DNA of 64,000 nt. Origin: an uncultured Planctomycetales bacterium (lineage in GTDB: Bacteria > Planctomycetota > Planctomycetia > Pirellulales > S012-138). Made by a program: the position numbers and the translations under genes. The stretch is from the NCBI GenBank assembly GCA_937982665.1, contig CALJLD010000003.1, positions 1 through 64,000 on the forward strand. Direction: 5' to 3'. Under the pieces are notes generated by a model. The model was given only the letters and a program-made list of their open reading frames with translations. It was not told where the DNA came from and searched no databases. This document shows positions 25,787 to 35,404 of the stretch, one piece after another (position 1 is the stretch's first letter; each line of letters starts with the position of its first letter).

Positions 25787-26836
25787 ATGAAATCTTGGAT
25801 TCAATCCCAACTCCCAGGTCCGATCGGTGTCGACATCGGTACACGCTCGACGAAGGCCGTCCAATTCTCGGGCGATCGTCGGCGAGTCTTGGCATCCGCG
25901 CGCTGGGAACACGACGTCGGGGATGATTCTCGGGCTCATCGCGAAGAGCTAGCCAGCGAGGCGTTTCAACGAATTCGTGATGATGGGCGATTCCGTGGGC
26001 GCAAGATCATCCTCAGCCTGGGGGCTCGCGACCTCTTCGTGCAGAACATGCGCGTCAGCCAGAATCAAACAGCTGATCTGAATCAATTTGTTTCGCGAGA
26101 AGTGGCTGAACGCTTGCCATATCCATTGGCCGAGTCCGAGGTGCGATACGTTGATGCCGGCGAAGTCAGGCAGGGCGAACTCGTTAAACGAGAACTCATC
26201 GGGCTCGCCACGCACCGCCCTTACATCAATCACTTGATCGAGGCGGCCGAGAAGGCACGTTTGCGTCCAATCGCGATTGACATTGAACCGATGGCTCTTG
26301 CTCGTTGCTTCAATCATCAGTTGCGCCGCGAAGATGACGACCGCGAAGGTGTCATGATGGTCCATGTTGGGGCAGGCAACACGCTAGTTGTCATCGCTCA
26401 CAGCCGTCAGGTCCGGTTCTTCAAATATCTGGAGACGTCATCGCGCTCATTTGATGAGGCGGTCGCGCGGCGACTGCGGCTGAAGCCCCACGAAGCGATG
26501 GCTTTGCGAAAGAACAACAGTGATCGGCGAAGTGACAAGCGCGATTTGGCATCGGACCAGACGATTCTCGAAGCCATTCGTCCCGTCGTTGAAGCTTTGG
26601 CCAACGAGTTGTCGTTGTGTCTCAGGTACTACAGTGTGACGTTTCGTGGACGACCGGTGAACCAATTGATCCTCGCGGGAATCGAGGCTCAAGAGATCCT
26701 TCGTTCCACGTTGTCGGATCGACTTGATCTGCCTTGTCAATTGGGCGATCCACTGCGTGAGATTAACGGCGCGCCAAGCATCACCCGCGGCGCGTGGGAT
26801 CTCGCCGTTGGATTGGCCCTGCGCACAGCCGTTTAG
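25787..26836 (+). CDS. pilM: Type IV pilus inner-membrane platform protein PilM
   Basis: PilM is an actin-like ATP-binding protein on the cytoplasmic face that docks to the PilN N-terminus. The 349-residue product has the phosphate 1 motif GVDIGTRSTKAVQFS (14-28), an EVAERLPYPLAESE segment typical of PilM, the second nucleotide motif MVHVGAGNTLVVIA, the SFDEAVARRL helix, and a C-terminal phosphate-adenosine region LILAGIEAQ. The ATG at 25787 puts the motif at the usual distance. It is followed by pilN, pilO and pilP, the standard order. Confidence 0.88.
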   Translation: MKSWIQSQLPGPIGVDIGTRSTKAVQFSGDRRRVLASARWEHDVGDDSRAHREELASEAFQRIRDDGRFRGRKIILSLGARDLFVQNMRVSQNQTADLNQFVSREVAERLPYPLAESEVRYVDAGEVRQGELVKRELIGLATHRPYINHLIEAAEKARLRPIAIDIEPMALARCFNHQLRREDDDREGVMMVHVGAGNTLVVIAHSRQVRFFKYLETSSRSFDEAVARRLRLKPHEAMALRKNNSDRRSDKRDLASDQTILEAIRPVVEALANELSLCLRYYSVTFRGRPVNQLILAGIEAQEILRSTLSDRLDLPCQLGDPLREINGAPSITRGAWDLAVGLALRTAV

Positions 26837-26882
26837 AACAAGTGAGTTAGATTGGTCCGTTTCCAAAGTCAGGAACCACCCT

Positions 26883-27572
26883 GTGAATGAAATCAACTTC
26901 CTGCCGGTTGAATACCGCAGAAAGAGCTTCGACCGCAAGGATCAGCGCCGCCAAGCGCTGATGGTGGGGGCGTTGTTCCTGACAATCGGTGCTTCGTACA
27001 CCTACCAAAGGGCGTCCAATGCGAGCCTCGCCGCGGAACTCGATGAGGCCCGCAGTTTGCACCGCGTAACGCTCAGTCAGTTCCAGGAGTTGCATGCGAT
27101 CGAGGCGGAATTGGTCCAGTTGTCAGCGGATGCTGGTGCGCTAGCCTATTTGGAGCACCCTTGGCCACAGACGCAAATCGTTGCGATGGTTGCAGAAAAA
27201 GTGCCAAGTTCTGCCAAACTGACACAATTGAGAGTGGTGCGCATTCCGAACGCGCCGAGACAGCGCCGACGGGAAGATGAACCGACTCCCGGCAAGACTC
27301 CCTTTGCCCGCGACGAAGCCGCGCTCCGCGAAAGATACGATGCAGCCCCATTTCAACTCTTGATTACCGGCGTGACAGAAGATCATCAAGAGCTGCACAA
27401 CTTCTTAACGGAACTGGATCGCAGCGCTTTGATTCAACGCGCAGAGCTGACGAGCTTGGATGGTCTCGAAAATACTGTTAATCAGTTTGAGTTCGTGGTG
27501 ACGTGTTCTTTGAAGCCAGGTTACGGCGTTCGCGCAAGAAGTGCTCAGGGGAACTCCGTCGCAAGTGAGTGA
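26883..27572 (+). CDS. pilN: Type IV pilus assembly protein PilN
   Basis: The 229-residue product starts at a GTG (26883-26885) with AGGA 8 bases upstream and begins MNEINFLPVEYRRK, a near-perfect copy of the INLLP motif by which PilN binds PilM. One membrane helix follows (about 25-42) and then a coiled coil and ferredoxin-like periplasmic domain (AAPFQLLITGVTEDHQELHNFL). It pairs with PilO to form the alignment complex. A start at the upstream frame opening (26724) would lie inside pilM and bury the motif, so it is rejected. Confidence 0.88.
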   Translation: MNEINFLPVEYRRKSFDRKDQRRQALMVGALFLTIGASYTYQRASNASLAAELDEARSLHRVTLSQFQELHAIEAELVQLSADAGALAYLEHPWPQTQIVAMVAEKVPSSAKLTQLRVVRIPNAPRQRRREDEPTPGKTPFARDEAALRERYDAAPFQLLITGVTEDHQELHNFLTELDRSALIQRAELTSLDGLENTVNQFEFVVTCSLKPGYGVRARSAQGNSVASE

Positions 27573-27612
27573 AAGAACAAACGGCGATAAGTGAGATTGC
27601 TGCGAGGAACCA

Positions 27613-28221
27613 ATGGAGACCAACAACAAGCAGATCGCGAAGCGAACATCGAACGGCTGGCAACGTCCGCGTCAGCGCCTGTTGGGGAAATCCAACGTGC
27701 GCATGCTGATCGTGACCGTGGCCACTTGTGCTTGTTACATCTACTTCGTTCATCAGCCGGCCCGCAAGTCGCGCGATGCCGTCCAGGCGGAATTGGATGC
27801 TGTTCAGTTGGAACTTGCCGACGCAAACACGCTCCCCTTCCGTCTGGCCAGTGCGATCGAGCGTCGTGATGCTGCGCGAGAGTATGTCGCCAATTGGAGG
27901 CATGCATCGCCAAGTTCAGCGCGAGCCGCAAGCTTTGGCGCCGTCGTCGCACAGATCATTGCCGATGCCGGTGCACAAACGGATCGACTGAATCCCGAAA
28001 ATGAAGTGCAGTTCGAGGCCATCGGCCAGGTACCGATCACCGTTGAATTCGACGCATACTTTGGCCAGGCATGTGAAGTTATTGCTCAACTGGAGCAGCG
28101 CGAGGAATGCATCTGGATTGATGAGTTGCAACTGGATGTTCGCGAGGCGCAAAGCAATCCTCGCTTGCATTGCATGTTGAGATTGGGGGTTTTTACCGAT
28201 AACTCGAAGAATTCCGATTAG
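27613..28221 (+). CDS. pilO: Type IV pilus assembly protein PilO-like
   Basis: The 202-residue product has a basic cytoplasmic start, one membrane helix (about 29-47, VRMLIVTVATCACYIYFV), a coiled-coil (AVQAELDAVQLELADAN) and a periplasmic alpha/beta domain. Sequence similarity to PilO is weak, as is usual for this family, but size, topology and position directly after pilN define it. A GCGAGGA ribosome site precedes the ATG at 27613. Confidence 0.75.
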   Translation: METNNKQIAKRTSNGWQRPRQRLLGKSNVRMLIVTVATCACYIYFVHQPARKSRDAVQAELDAVQLELADANTLPFRLASAIERRDAAREYVANWRHASPSSARAASFGAVVAQIIADAGAQTDRLNPENEVQFEAIGQVPITVEFDAYFGQACEVIAQLEQREECIWIDELQLDVREAQSNPRLHCMLRLGVFTDNSKNSD

Positions 28222-28282
28222 GTCAAGGACTCCGGCGTCCGATTACTCCGAGAGCGAGACGATTCGCAGAGACTCCAAAGCT

Positions 28283-29005
28283 ATGTCAAGCAACCTTACC
28301 CAACAATTGCAGCGCGAATTGAAGAACCACCCCATTAAGGCCGGTGCGCTGGCGTTGCTGGCTGTGGTAGCCCTATGGTTTTGGGCTCCGTTGGTCGTTG
28401 GGTTGTTTGGCGACGACTCGATGTCCGAGACAAGCACGCCGGCAACTTCGCCGGCTGCGGTCACAACCACCGCGACCACGGCCAACCCGGCGGCAGTGGC
28501 ACCGAACGACAACGCTCCGGCAGGTCAATTGAAGTGGACCGAACTTGTTGAACTCATGGCCGCGGATCCGCTGAAGCAGCCACTTGCGAAAGTCTCTTAT
28601 TCGCGCGACCCGTTCGCCGCGATGACGGAATTACAAGTTGACGGGGCTGCTGGAACTCAATCGACAACCGATTCTGGCAACCTTCCCAATCGGCCCTTAG
28701 CAAATAACGAAGGTGCGCCGGTTCAAGTTGATGCTCAGGGCGAACCCATCCCACCGGCAGGACCTTTGCTGATGGGAACGGCGATCGGCCTAAGCCGCCG
28801 CTCGGCGGTAATCGATGGTCGAGCGATCCAGGAAGGCGAGTTCGTCCTTGCTCGGGATGGAAAGCGCTACTTCGTCGAGAGGATTCTTGCGCGAAAGGTT
28901 GTCCTGCGGGATGGCAGCAAGACTCTGATCTTGACACAGGGAAACGACGCCACGGATGCGACTGTCGACGACGGTAGTGCGATCATCCGCCGGACAGCGA
29001 GTTAA
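28283..29005 (+). CDS. PilP/GspC-like pilus assembly protein
   Basis: The 240-residue product has one membrane helix (about 19-41), a Thr/Ala/Pro-rich spacer (55-85), and a C-terminal beta domain with GPLLMGTAIGLSRRSAVIDG and the RVILRDG-like strand KVVLRDGSKTLIL. This is the homology-region fold shared by PilP and GspC, which links the inner-membrane complex to the secretin. PilP is normally a lipoprotein, but there is no lipobox here, so the topology is more like GspC. The position between PilO and the secretin fits either. Confidence 0.7.
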   Translation: MSSNLTQQLQRELKNHPIKAGALALLAVVALWFWAPLVVGLFGDDSMSETSTPATSPAAVTTTATTANPAAVAPNDNAPAGQLKWTELVELMAADPLKQPLAKVSYSRDPFAAMTELQVDGAAGTQSTTDSGNLPNRPLANNEGAPVQVDAQGEPIPPAGPLLMGTAIGLSRRSAVIDGRAIQEGEFVLARDGKRYFVERILARKVVLRDGSKTLILTQGNDATDATVDDGSAIIRRTAS

Positions 29006-29074
29006 TCAGAGACGCGATGTGAGAGCCATTACGGAAGTTGGCAACAAACATAATCACCAGGTCACGGACGATCG

Positions 29075-31438
29075 ATGAAATCTCTAGCTCGATTAACGCC
29101 ATTGATGCTGTGTGCCGTCGCAGGCATCGCTTTGGCCTGGTTGGCATTCCAAATCGCCACGCCTGATGCAGTGCAGGGCCAAGTAGCGCTGAACTCAGAA
29201 TCAGCCGTTGGCCAGCATTCGAGGCCGGTCGCGCACAACGGCGAGCCGCATTCCCAATGCGCGGACTCCAGTTGTACGGCTTGCCAAGAGCACGGTGGGA
29301 CTCTTGCCAACTCGCGCGGAACAACCGCGCTGCCCTGGCAGGCAGGGGATGCTAAGCCGGAAGGGTTCAATCAGCCTTTGACATCGGTTCCCAACGTTTG
29401 GGACGCGCCGACGCCCTCCCCGCAGGCAATTCTGCAAGCGCAGGCGGACGCATTGGGAATGGGCTCCCAGCAGCAGAACAACTCACTGCTCTACACAACT
29501 CCGCATGAGACCATTCGCCAGCCGCCGCCACTGATGAATCAGCAGAGGCACGAGGGACGAGCGGCTCAGTCGCTCGGGAATGCTCAAGATCCACTGCAGC
29601 CAGATGGACTGATGGGATCAAACGAGATGCCGCAATTTGAAGCCGCTATCCCGTATGGACCCCAACCGCTATCAACGCTCGTTGTGCGCACGATCAGTAC
29701 CGGCACTGCGTTCCCACAAGACGGCCAAGTCTTTCCCGGCGAGGGCGACGACAAGCTAGAGATCTACGTCAACAATCGCGATGTCCGTGAAGTGCTGACC
29801 CTGCTTGCCGAACAGGGCGGCGTGAACATCCTGCCACTCCCCGGAGCCATCGGAGAGTTCAGCTTCGCGATGAGCGGCGTAACTGTTGAACAGGCACTTG
29901 ATGGCATCTTGCTCTCGACAGGTTTGATCGCCAAGCGCGAAGGCGCATTCATTCTGGTGGGCGCTCCCGGCGATTTCGAAGCGGCCCGCAAACCGTACGA
30001 TTACATTTCCACGCGGATCTATCGTCCGGACTACATTACCGCCACCGACTTGTCGGCACTCATCACTCCGCTGCTTACGCAGGGCATAAGCAAGATCCAA
30101 GCCACCGCGCCAAATGACAACGGTATTCCCTCAGACGCCGAACAAGCAGGCGGGAATTCGTTCGCCGACACTGATGCGGTAATCGTCCAAGACTACGAGT
30201 CGGTGCTGCAACGCATCGATAAGATTGTCCTGGAAGCTGATCGTCGCCCGCTGCAAGTTGCCATTGAGGCGATGATTCTTAGTGTGGCGCTGGAAGATGA
30301 AATCGACCTCGGCGTTGATTTCGAGTTTCTGCGCAACCAGGGAACGATTCGCTTTGGGCTCGGTTCGCCCGAGTCATCCCTAGCGAACGTCAGCTTTGAC
30401 GATGGCGGGCTTAGGTTCGCTTTCTTGGATAGCAGCCTGGGCACATTCATTGAGGCGCTGGAACAAATCGGTGATACCGACGTGATCGCGACGCCTCGCC
30501 TGACGGTGCTGAACAAACAACGGGCGGAAATCCTGATTGGCGCGCAACTGGGCTACGTCAATACAACTGTTACCGAGACAGCCGCGACACAATCGGTCGA
30601 TTTCTTGGAGATCGGCACCCAGCTGCGATTGCGTCCGTTCATCGCGCGCGATGGGTCAATCCGGATGGAAATCCACCCGGAACTCTCCACTGGCAATGTG
30701 AGAATCGAGGGGGGCTTCACATTGCCAGACAAGGAAGTCACATCAGTTACGACGAACATCATGGTGCAAGATGGATGCACCATTGTGATCGGCGGGTTGA
30801 TGCGCGAGGATCTGGTTACAAACCAGCGGCAAGTTCCTTACTTGGGAAGTTTGCCCTGGATTGGAGCGCTGTTCCGCTCGAAATCGGAATCCACCGAAAA
30901 GCGCGAGATCGTGTTGCTGGTCACGCCTCGAATTGTTCATGAGCCGGAAGTGTGTTCCGAAGGCGAGGCCGTGGCTTGCGAATTTCATCGCCGTCAAGCG
31001 GCGGTAGCCAATCGCATGTCACCACTTTCGCGAGATGCCGCGGCACGTCGCCATTTCCACAACGCTCAAAATGCCTGGGCCGCGGGCGATCGCGGTCGCG
31101 CGCTGGACCAGGTGCACTGGTCGCTGCTGTTCAACCCACAAAATCGTGCGGCACTGGATCTGCAAGCCGACATCCTCGGCAATCGCCCCTTGGGCAATCA
31201 CACGTTGCCGCCGGCTAACCCGCATGGCCAACTGCCCAGCCCTGTTCCGCCGCATGCTCATCCCCATCAGCAAACGGAGTATGCACCGCAAGGTGTTGAT
31301 GGTGTTGAAAGCATCCCTCCAGGCTCGCGCTTTCCGGACGGACAAGCTCCAGCACCTGGCTCGTCAACACAGTCGCTTGGCAACCCGGGAACATTTCCGG
31401 CTGCTGGACGCTCGGCTCTGATTCCTCGTACGAATTGA
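29075..31438 (+). CDS. pilQ: Secretin (PilQ/GspD family) with C-terminal extension
   Basis: This is the outer-membrane channel. The 787-residue product has an N-terminal signal anchor (8-27), a long Gln/Pro-rich region with three Cys (60-70), an N0/STN domain (226-300, DVREVLTLLAEQGGVNILP), an N1 domain (about 305-395), then the secretin core (395-625) with VAIEAMILSVALEDEIDLGVD, DVIATPRLTVLNKQRAEI and the late VPYLGSLPWIGALFRSKSE motif. Beyond the core is an unusual extension (about 640-787) with a TPR-like unit (AWAAGDRGRALDQVHWSLLFNPQNRAALDLQA) and a Pro/His-rich tail. It follows PilM-P, so it belongs to this machine. Confidence 0.9.
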   Translation: MKSLARLTPLMLCAVAGIALAWLAFQIATPDAVQGQVALNSESAVGQHSRPVAHNGEPHSQCADSSCTACQEHGGTLANSRGTTALPWQAGDAKPEGFNQPLTSVPNVWDAPTPSPQAILQAQADALGMGSQQQNNSLLYTTPHETIRQPPPLMNQQRHEGRAAQSLGNAQDPLQPDGLMGSNEMPQFEAAIPYGPQPLSTLVVRTISTGTAFPQDGQVFPGEGDDKLEIYVNNRDVREVLTLLAEQGGVNILPLPGAIGEFSFAMSGVTVEQALDGILLSTGLIAKREGAFILVGAPGDFEAARKPYDYISTRIYRPDYITATDLSALITPLLTQGISKIQATAPNDNGIPSDAEQAGGNSFADTDAVIVQDYESVLQRIDKIVLEADRRPLQVAIEAMILSVALEDEIDLGVDFEFLRNQGTIRFGLGSPESSLANVSFDDGGLRFAFLDSSLGTFIEALEQIGDTDVIATPRLTVLNKQRAEILIGAQLGYVNTTVTETAATQSVDFLEIGTQLRLRPFIARDGSIRMEIHPELSTGNVRIEGGFTLPDKEVTSVTTNIMVQDGCTIVIGGLMREDLVTNQRQVPYLGSLPWIGALFRSKSESTEKREIVLLVTPRIVHEPEVCSEGEAVACEFHRRQAAVANRMSPLSRDAAARRHFHNAQNAWAAGDRGRALDQVHWSLLFNPQNRAALDLQADILGNRPLGNHTLPPANPHGQLPSPVPPHAHPHQQTEYAPQGVDGVESIPPGSRFPDGQAPAPGSSTQSLGNPGTFPAAGRSALIPRTN

Positions 31439-31494
31439 CGCACCCTTGACTGACCCGCTCGATGACAGACAGGCCTGAACCAAGAGGCAATCGA

Positions 31495-32874
31495 ATGTTG
31501 CTGCGTAAGAAGATCGTTGCCATTTTGTTCGCTCCTTGCCTTGGTGGATGCGCGTTCGCTCCGCAGGAGCCGGTTTCCACACCGGCGCTCGAACAATGGG
31601 CGGCCGAGCATCCCGAGGTGAGTGAAGAGCTTGCGCGGAACACGCATGGGAGCGCCAAGCCCCCAGGTACTGCCAATACGCAACGTTGGCTGACAGCCCA
31701 GCAGCATGCCGCGCGCTATGAGACAGCTCTTGCCGCATGGCAACAAGATGACACGGAGACGTGTCGCAAAGTCTTGCTTGAGGTCTTGTGCGAAGATCCA
31801 CAGCACCGCGATTCCCTCCTCTTATTGGCACAGCTGGAAATGCTGGACCGCCGCGCTGCTGCCGTTCAGCAGCCATTGATCGCGTATTGCAATGCGAACC
31901 CCAAGGACTCCTCGGCCCAGCACATGTTGGGGCTGGTGTTGGAGTCCATGGGCGAAAAGCGGGCCGCGCTGACCCGCTATCGCCAAGCCGCCGATCTTGC
32001 CCCGGAGAATCTCGCTTTTCAGGCAAGTGTTGATGGCATCCTTGATCCCGGAAACTCCACGATAATTCCTGACTCAAAGACAGAGACCGAACCGGGCTCC
32101 ACAGACTTGTTGGCAACAGATGGCAGCGCATCACGGTTGCAAATCAGCGAACCCACCCAGGTCTCGGCGACCGCAGGCCCGCGCCGCCGCCTCGTGGATG
32201 ACTACGCGAATGGCGACACAGGCACACGAGAAATGCTGGCCGCGACGCAACAATCCCATGTACCAGAGACGGGAGACACGTCCATCTCCCGCGTCGTCCA
32301 AGCAGGTTCCCAGGCACGAAGCAATCGGCTATCCAGCATGTTTGCGGCCTCAAAAATCAACGACATCGGTCGCGGTGCGCGCGAAGAGTCATCTGTCGCT
32401 CCAGCAAACGGTTTGCCTGCAACAGATGCTCAAGTCGAACTTGCGTCGGCGTCGCAAACAACTGACTCAATCTACGACGCGAACGTACGACCCGCGGGCG
32501 GTACAGCGGCTTCAGCGAACCCAGTATCCGACAAAGACACGCTGCTACTCACGCAAGCAGTTGAGTTGATCCGAACGGGACAACCGGACAAAGGCCTGCA
32601 ACTGTTAACCATGAGCACGGGTTTGGAACGGTCAGCGCGGTTTTACCGCGTGTATGGGATGGCCCAGTTCGAAACTGGCGACGCCCAAGGCGCAGCAACG
32701 TCACTCTCAAAATCGCTTTCTTTGGACGATACCTCTGCACTGTCCTATTTTTTGATGGGCGCATCATTGAGCCAATTAGGCCATGCGGCTGAAGCGGAAG
32801 GCCACTTCCAGCAAGCCGCTCGGCTTGATCCACGGTTTGCCAGCAACTCATCAGCGGGATCTGAAAGGCGTTGA
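31495..32874 (+). CDS. TPR-repeat lipoprotein (pilotin or PilF-like)
   Basis: The 459-residue product begins MLLRKKIVAILFAPCLGGCAF, a lipoprotein signal with lipobox LGGC, so Cys19 is the likely lipidated residue. Tetratricopeptide-like repeats occur at about 65-170 (DTETCRKVLLEVLCEDPQHRDSLLLLAQLEML; AQHMLGLVLESMGEKRAALTRYRQAADLAPENL) and again at the C-terminus (AQFETGDAQGAATSLSKSLSL; SQLGHAAEAEGHFQQAARLDP), separated by a low-complexity linker. TPR lipoproteins such as PilF help secretin assembly. Direct placement after the secretin gene supports that role. The ATG at 31495 is preferred to 31462 because it gives the clean lipoprotein signal. Confidence 0.75.
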   Translation: MLLRKKIVAILFAPCLGGCAFAPQEPVSTPALEQWAAEHPEVSEELARNTHGSAKPPGTANTQRWLTAQQHAARYETALAAWQQDDTETCRKVLLEVLCEDPQHRDSLLLLAQLEMLDRRAAAVQQPLIAYCNANPKDSSAQHMLGLVLESMGEKRAALTRYRQAADLAPENLAFQASVDGILDPGNSTIIPDSKTETEPGSTDLLATDGSASRLQISEPTQVSATAGPRRRLVDDYANGDTGTREMLAATQQSHVPETGDTSISRVVQAGSQARSNRLSSMFAASKINDIGRGAREESSVAPANGLPATDAQVELASASQTTDSIYDANVRPAGGTAASANPVSDKDTLLLTQAVELIRTGQPDKGLQLLTMSTGLERSARFYRVYGMAQFETGDAQGAATSLSKSLSLDDTSALSYFLMGASLSQLGHAAEAEGHFQQAARLDPRFASNSSAGSERR

Positions 32875-32946
32875 GAACTCGACGTCGGTCAAAAACTCGC
32901 CGAGTTGATGGTGATACCAACACGCGAGTCCTGACCGTCGTCAGCC

Positions 32947-34563
32947 ATGAACTACTTTAAGACCGCACTGCTGCTAGCCTGTGTGGCTTTGGCGTTGACC
33001 ATCACCTTTGGGCTCCCTTGGGTGTGGCGGCTCGCTGTTCAAAGCGGGCTTTCATCCGAAGGGAACTCCTGGGGACGTGGATTCCTCGTTGGCGGCTCAT
33101 TGGCAATTTCTTGGGCAGCCGTTGTTGTCATGGCTGTGCTTGCATACCGCCAGGTCAATGCCACGTTTGATCATCTCACCCGTTTGGCCGAAGTGCCTGA
33201 CGAAGACCTTGAGGACGTGGCCCTCAGTGCTGTCGAAGCGCCCCGCCCTCAATGGCGCACAGCCGTTCGCGAAATCCAATCACGGCTGGCGAACTTATCT
33301 AATGAGGCTCACGCGCGCGGCGCGGAGTCATCCTCCTTGGAGCTGAAAGCTCGTTTGGTTGAAGCCGAGCAACGGAGATATGCATCCATCCTTCGCGGGG
33401 TTCGGGAGCCGTTGCTGGTTGTCAACGAATTCGATGAGCTGATCCTGGCCAATCAGTCGGCGGAACAATTGCTGAGCTTTGACCTGGGAGACTGCGTCGG
33501 CAAGCCGCTCGCCGAGATCATCAAGCAACGTGAAATTTCGGAGCTTCTCAAAGAGCTGCGCAAGCACAAACGGCCAACCTTCCGCAGTGAAGAATTGGAC
33601 GCACCGCTTGGCAGTGACGAACTGTCGTATCGCGTGGCCGCTTGGAACTTGCTTGAACAGCCTGGTTGGACCGACAACTTTGCGGCGCACGAAGAGCACC
33701 TCGCCGGCGAGGAACTGGAGCCGCGCGGTGCCGTTGCCATGTTCTATGACATCAGTGCCGAGAAGAAGACACAACATCGGCACGCGGAGTTTGTTGCCGC
33801 GGTCAGCCATGAGATGAAAACGCCGCTGGCCGGAATTCGCGCGTATGTCGAAATGTTGCAAGACGGCGACGCGGAGGATGACGAGACTCGCGATGAGTTC
33901 CTCTCTGTGATCGAAAGTCAGGCAACGCGACTCACAAGACTCGTCGAGAACTTGCTCAACCTCGCCCGAATTGAGTCAGGAGTTGTCAAAGTCAGCAAGT
34001 CGCTGCATTCACTGAATGAAATCTTGGAGAAAGCCGCTGAGATTGTTCGGCCGGCCATGGAGGACCGTGGCAATGAACTGCGAGTTGAACTCAGTCCCAT
34101 GTACTTGAACGTCTATGTGGACAGAGACCAAATCTTGCAGGCAGCGATCAACCTGCTAACCAACGCCAACAAATACACCGCTGCTGGAGGGAAGATTACG
34201 CTCCGTAGTCGCGCCTTCGATAAGCAGGTTCAGATTGAAGTGGAAGACACAGGCGTAGGACTCTCGCAAGAAGATTGCGTCAATGTCTTCGCCAAGTTCT
34301 ACCGTGTTGGAAAAGACAAACAAATGGCCGATGGCACAGGGCTGGGTTTGCCCCTAGCAAAGTCCATCGTCGAAGAGGTGCACGGCGGATGTCTTTCGTT
34401 GCGCAGCGAGCCGGATGTCGGCAGTACGTTCACCATTACGCTTCCGTCGGCCAAGACGTTCTCGCAAACACGCAAGGAGGACAATGAAGAAGAATCGGAT
34501 CGAGAAGCCGATGGTTCGAGCGACTTAATTAGTGCCGCGCAGGGCGAGCACTCAGAAGGCTGA
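32947..34563 (+). CDS. PAS-containing sensor histidine kinase
   Basis: The 538-residue product has two membrane helices (6-32 and about 46-68) around a very short periplasmic loop, a coiled linker, a PAS domain (about 145-270), HisKA with AAVSHEMKTPLAGIRAY (phosphoaccepting His288) and a HATPase_c domain with the N box NLLTNANKYT, G1 DTGVGLSQED and G2 DGTGLGLPLAKS. It resembles PhoR-type kinases. A charged C-terminal tail follows. It lies inside the pilus locus and directly upstream of a lone receiver gene, which is its likely partner. The signal is not known. Confidence 0.9.
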   Translation: MNYFKTALLLACVALALTITFGLPWVWRLAVQSGLSSEGNSWGRGFLVGGSLAISWAAVVVMAVLAYRQVNATFDHLTRLAEVPDEDLEDVALSAVEAPRPQWRTAVREIQSRLANLSNEAHARGAESSSLELKARLVEAEQRRYASILRGVREPLLVVNEFDELILANQSAEQLLSFDLGDCVGKPLAEIIKQREISELLKELRKHKRPTFRSEELDAPLGSDELSYRVAAWNLLEQPGWTDNFAAHEEHLAGEELEPRGAVAMFYDISAEKKTQHRHAEFVAAVSHEMKTPLAGIRAYVEMLQDGDAEDDETRDEFLSVIESQATRLTRLVENLLNLARIESGVVKVSKSLHSLNEILEKAAEIVRPAMEDRGNELRVELSPMYLNVYVDRDQILQAAINLLTNANKYTAAGGKITLRSRAFDKQVQIEVEDTGVGLSQEDCVNVFAKFYRVGKDKQMADGTGLGLPLAKSIVEEVHGGCLSLRSEPDVGSTFTITLPSAKTFSQTRKEDNEEESDREADGSSDLISAAQGEHSEG

Positions 34564-34625
34564 CATCACCCCTGGCTGCCAGACTCCGCAACTGGCGAAC
34601 GCCTAAATTTCAATTTGGAACAACC

Positions 34626-35048
34626 ATGACCGCCAAGAAACTGCTCCTGGTCGATGACGAAATCCACATCCTCCGCGCGACGGAATTCAAACTTGCCAAA
34701 GCAGGCTTTGATGTTCGTTGTGCGGGAGACGGCGTCGAGGCGTGGGATCAAATCCAGCAAGACGCTCCAGACATGCTGATTACGGATTTGAACATGCCGC
34801 GCATGGATGGCTTGAAATTAGTGAAGCTGCTGCGCGAGGACGAGAGGTTTGCTTCAATCCCGGTCGTGATGCTGACAGCCAAAGGCTATGAAGTGGCCAA
34901 TGAGCTGATTCGTGACGAATACCGCGTCGCCCGTGTCATGACAAAGCCGTTTAGCCCCAGAGAACTCCTGGCACTTGTGCAGTCTTTGTTGCCAGCGGAA
35001 GACGACGCAGCCAACGAAACAAGCCTTGCACAAACTAGCGACAGTTAA
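34626..35048 (+). CDS. Single-domain response regulator (CheY-like)
   Basis: The 140-residue protein is a receiver domain with no output domain: acidic pair D10 and D11, phosphoacceptor D54 (LITDLNMPRMDG), T84 (VVMLTAKGYEV) and K107 (MTKPFSP), all conserved. A short acidic tail follows. CheY-like regulators act by protein contact, for example on a motor or a kinase relay. It lies 62 bases after the kinase gene and 5 bases before the STAS gene, so the three are likely one signalling unit embedded in the pilus locus. Confidence 0.9.
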   Translation: MTAKKLLLVDDEIHILRATEFKLAKAGFDVRCAGDGVEAWDQIQQDAPDMLITDLNMPRMDGLKLVKLLREDERFASIPVVMLTAKGYEVANELIRDEYRVARVMTKPFSPRELLALVQSLLPAEDDAANETSLAQTSDS

Positions 35049-35053
35049 GATCC

Positions 35054-35404
35054 ATGCATCTGCCCACGGAAATCTTTGGTGACGTTGTTGTCGTCCATGC
35101 GCCGGATCAACTCGGCGGCATGGAGGTTGACCAATTCGTCAACTTCCTCCGCCAAATTCATCCGAAGTGTGTTGTCTTGGATCTGGATGCCGTGGAGATC
35201 ATCGATAGCGCGGGATTGACAGCGATTCTGGATGGTCAGGACCTGCTGAGAGAAGCAAGCGGCGATCTCCGCATCGCCACCAGCAACCACTGGAATCGAA
35301 AGATCCTGGAAATCACACGGCTCAGCCAGGGTTTGGAAGTTTTCGATTCCGTCATCGAGGCCGTAAAGAGTTACCGGCAAGCACCCGCAGGAACGAATTC
35401 ATGA
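35054..35404 (+). CDS. STAS-domain anti-anti-sigma-like protein
   Basis: The 116-residue product has the STAS fold: VVVVHAPDQLGG, CVVLDLDAVEIIDSAGLTAIL with the conserved phosphorylatable Ser52, and a C-terminal helix pair (LSQGLEVFDSVIEAVKSY). In SpoIIAA-like proteins this Ser is phosphorylated by a HATPase-type serine kinase. No such kinase is adjacent, so partner choice is open. Its stop overlaps the pilB start (ATGA), which suggests coupled translation with the assembly ATPase and a regulatory role in pilus activity. Confidence 0.85.
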   Translation: MHLPTEIFGDVVVVHAPDQLGGMEVDQFVNFLRQIHPKCVVLDLDAVEIIDSAGLTAILDGQDLLREASGDLRIATSNHWNRKILEITRLSQGLEVFDSVIEAVKSYRQAPAGTNS

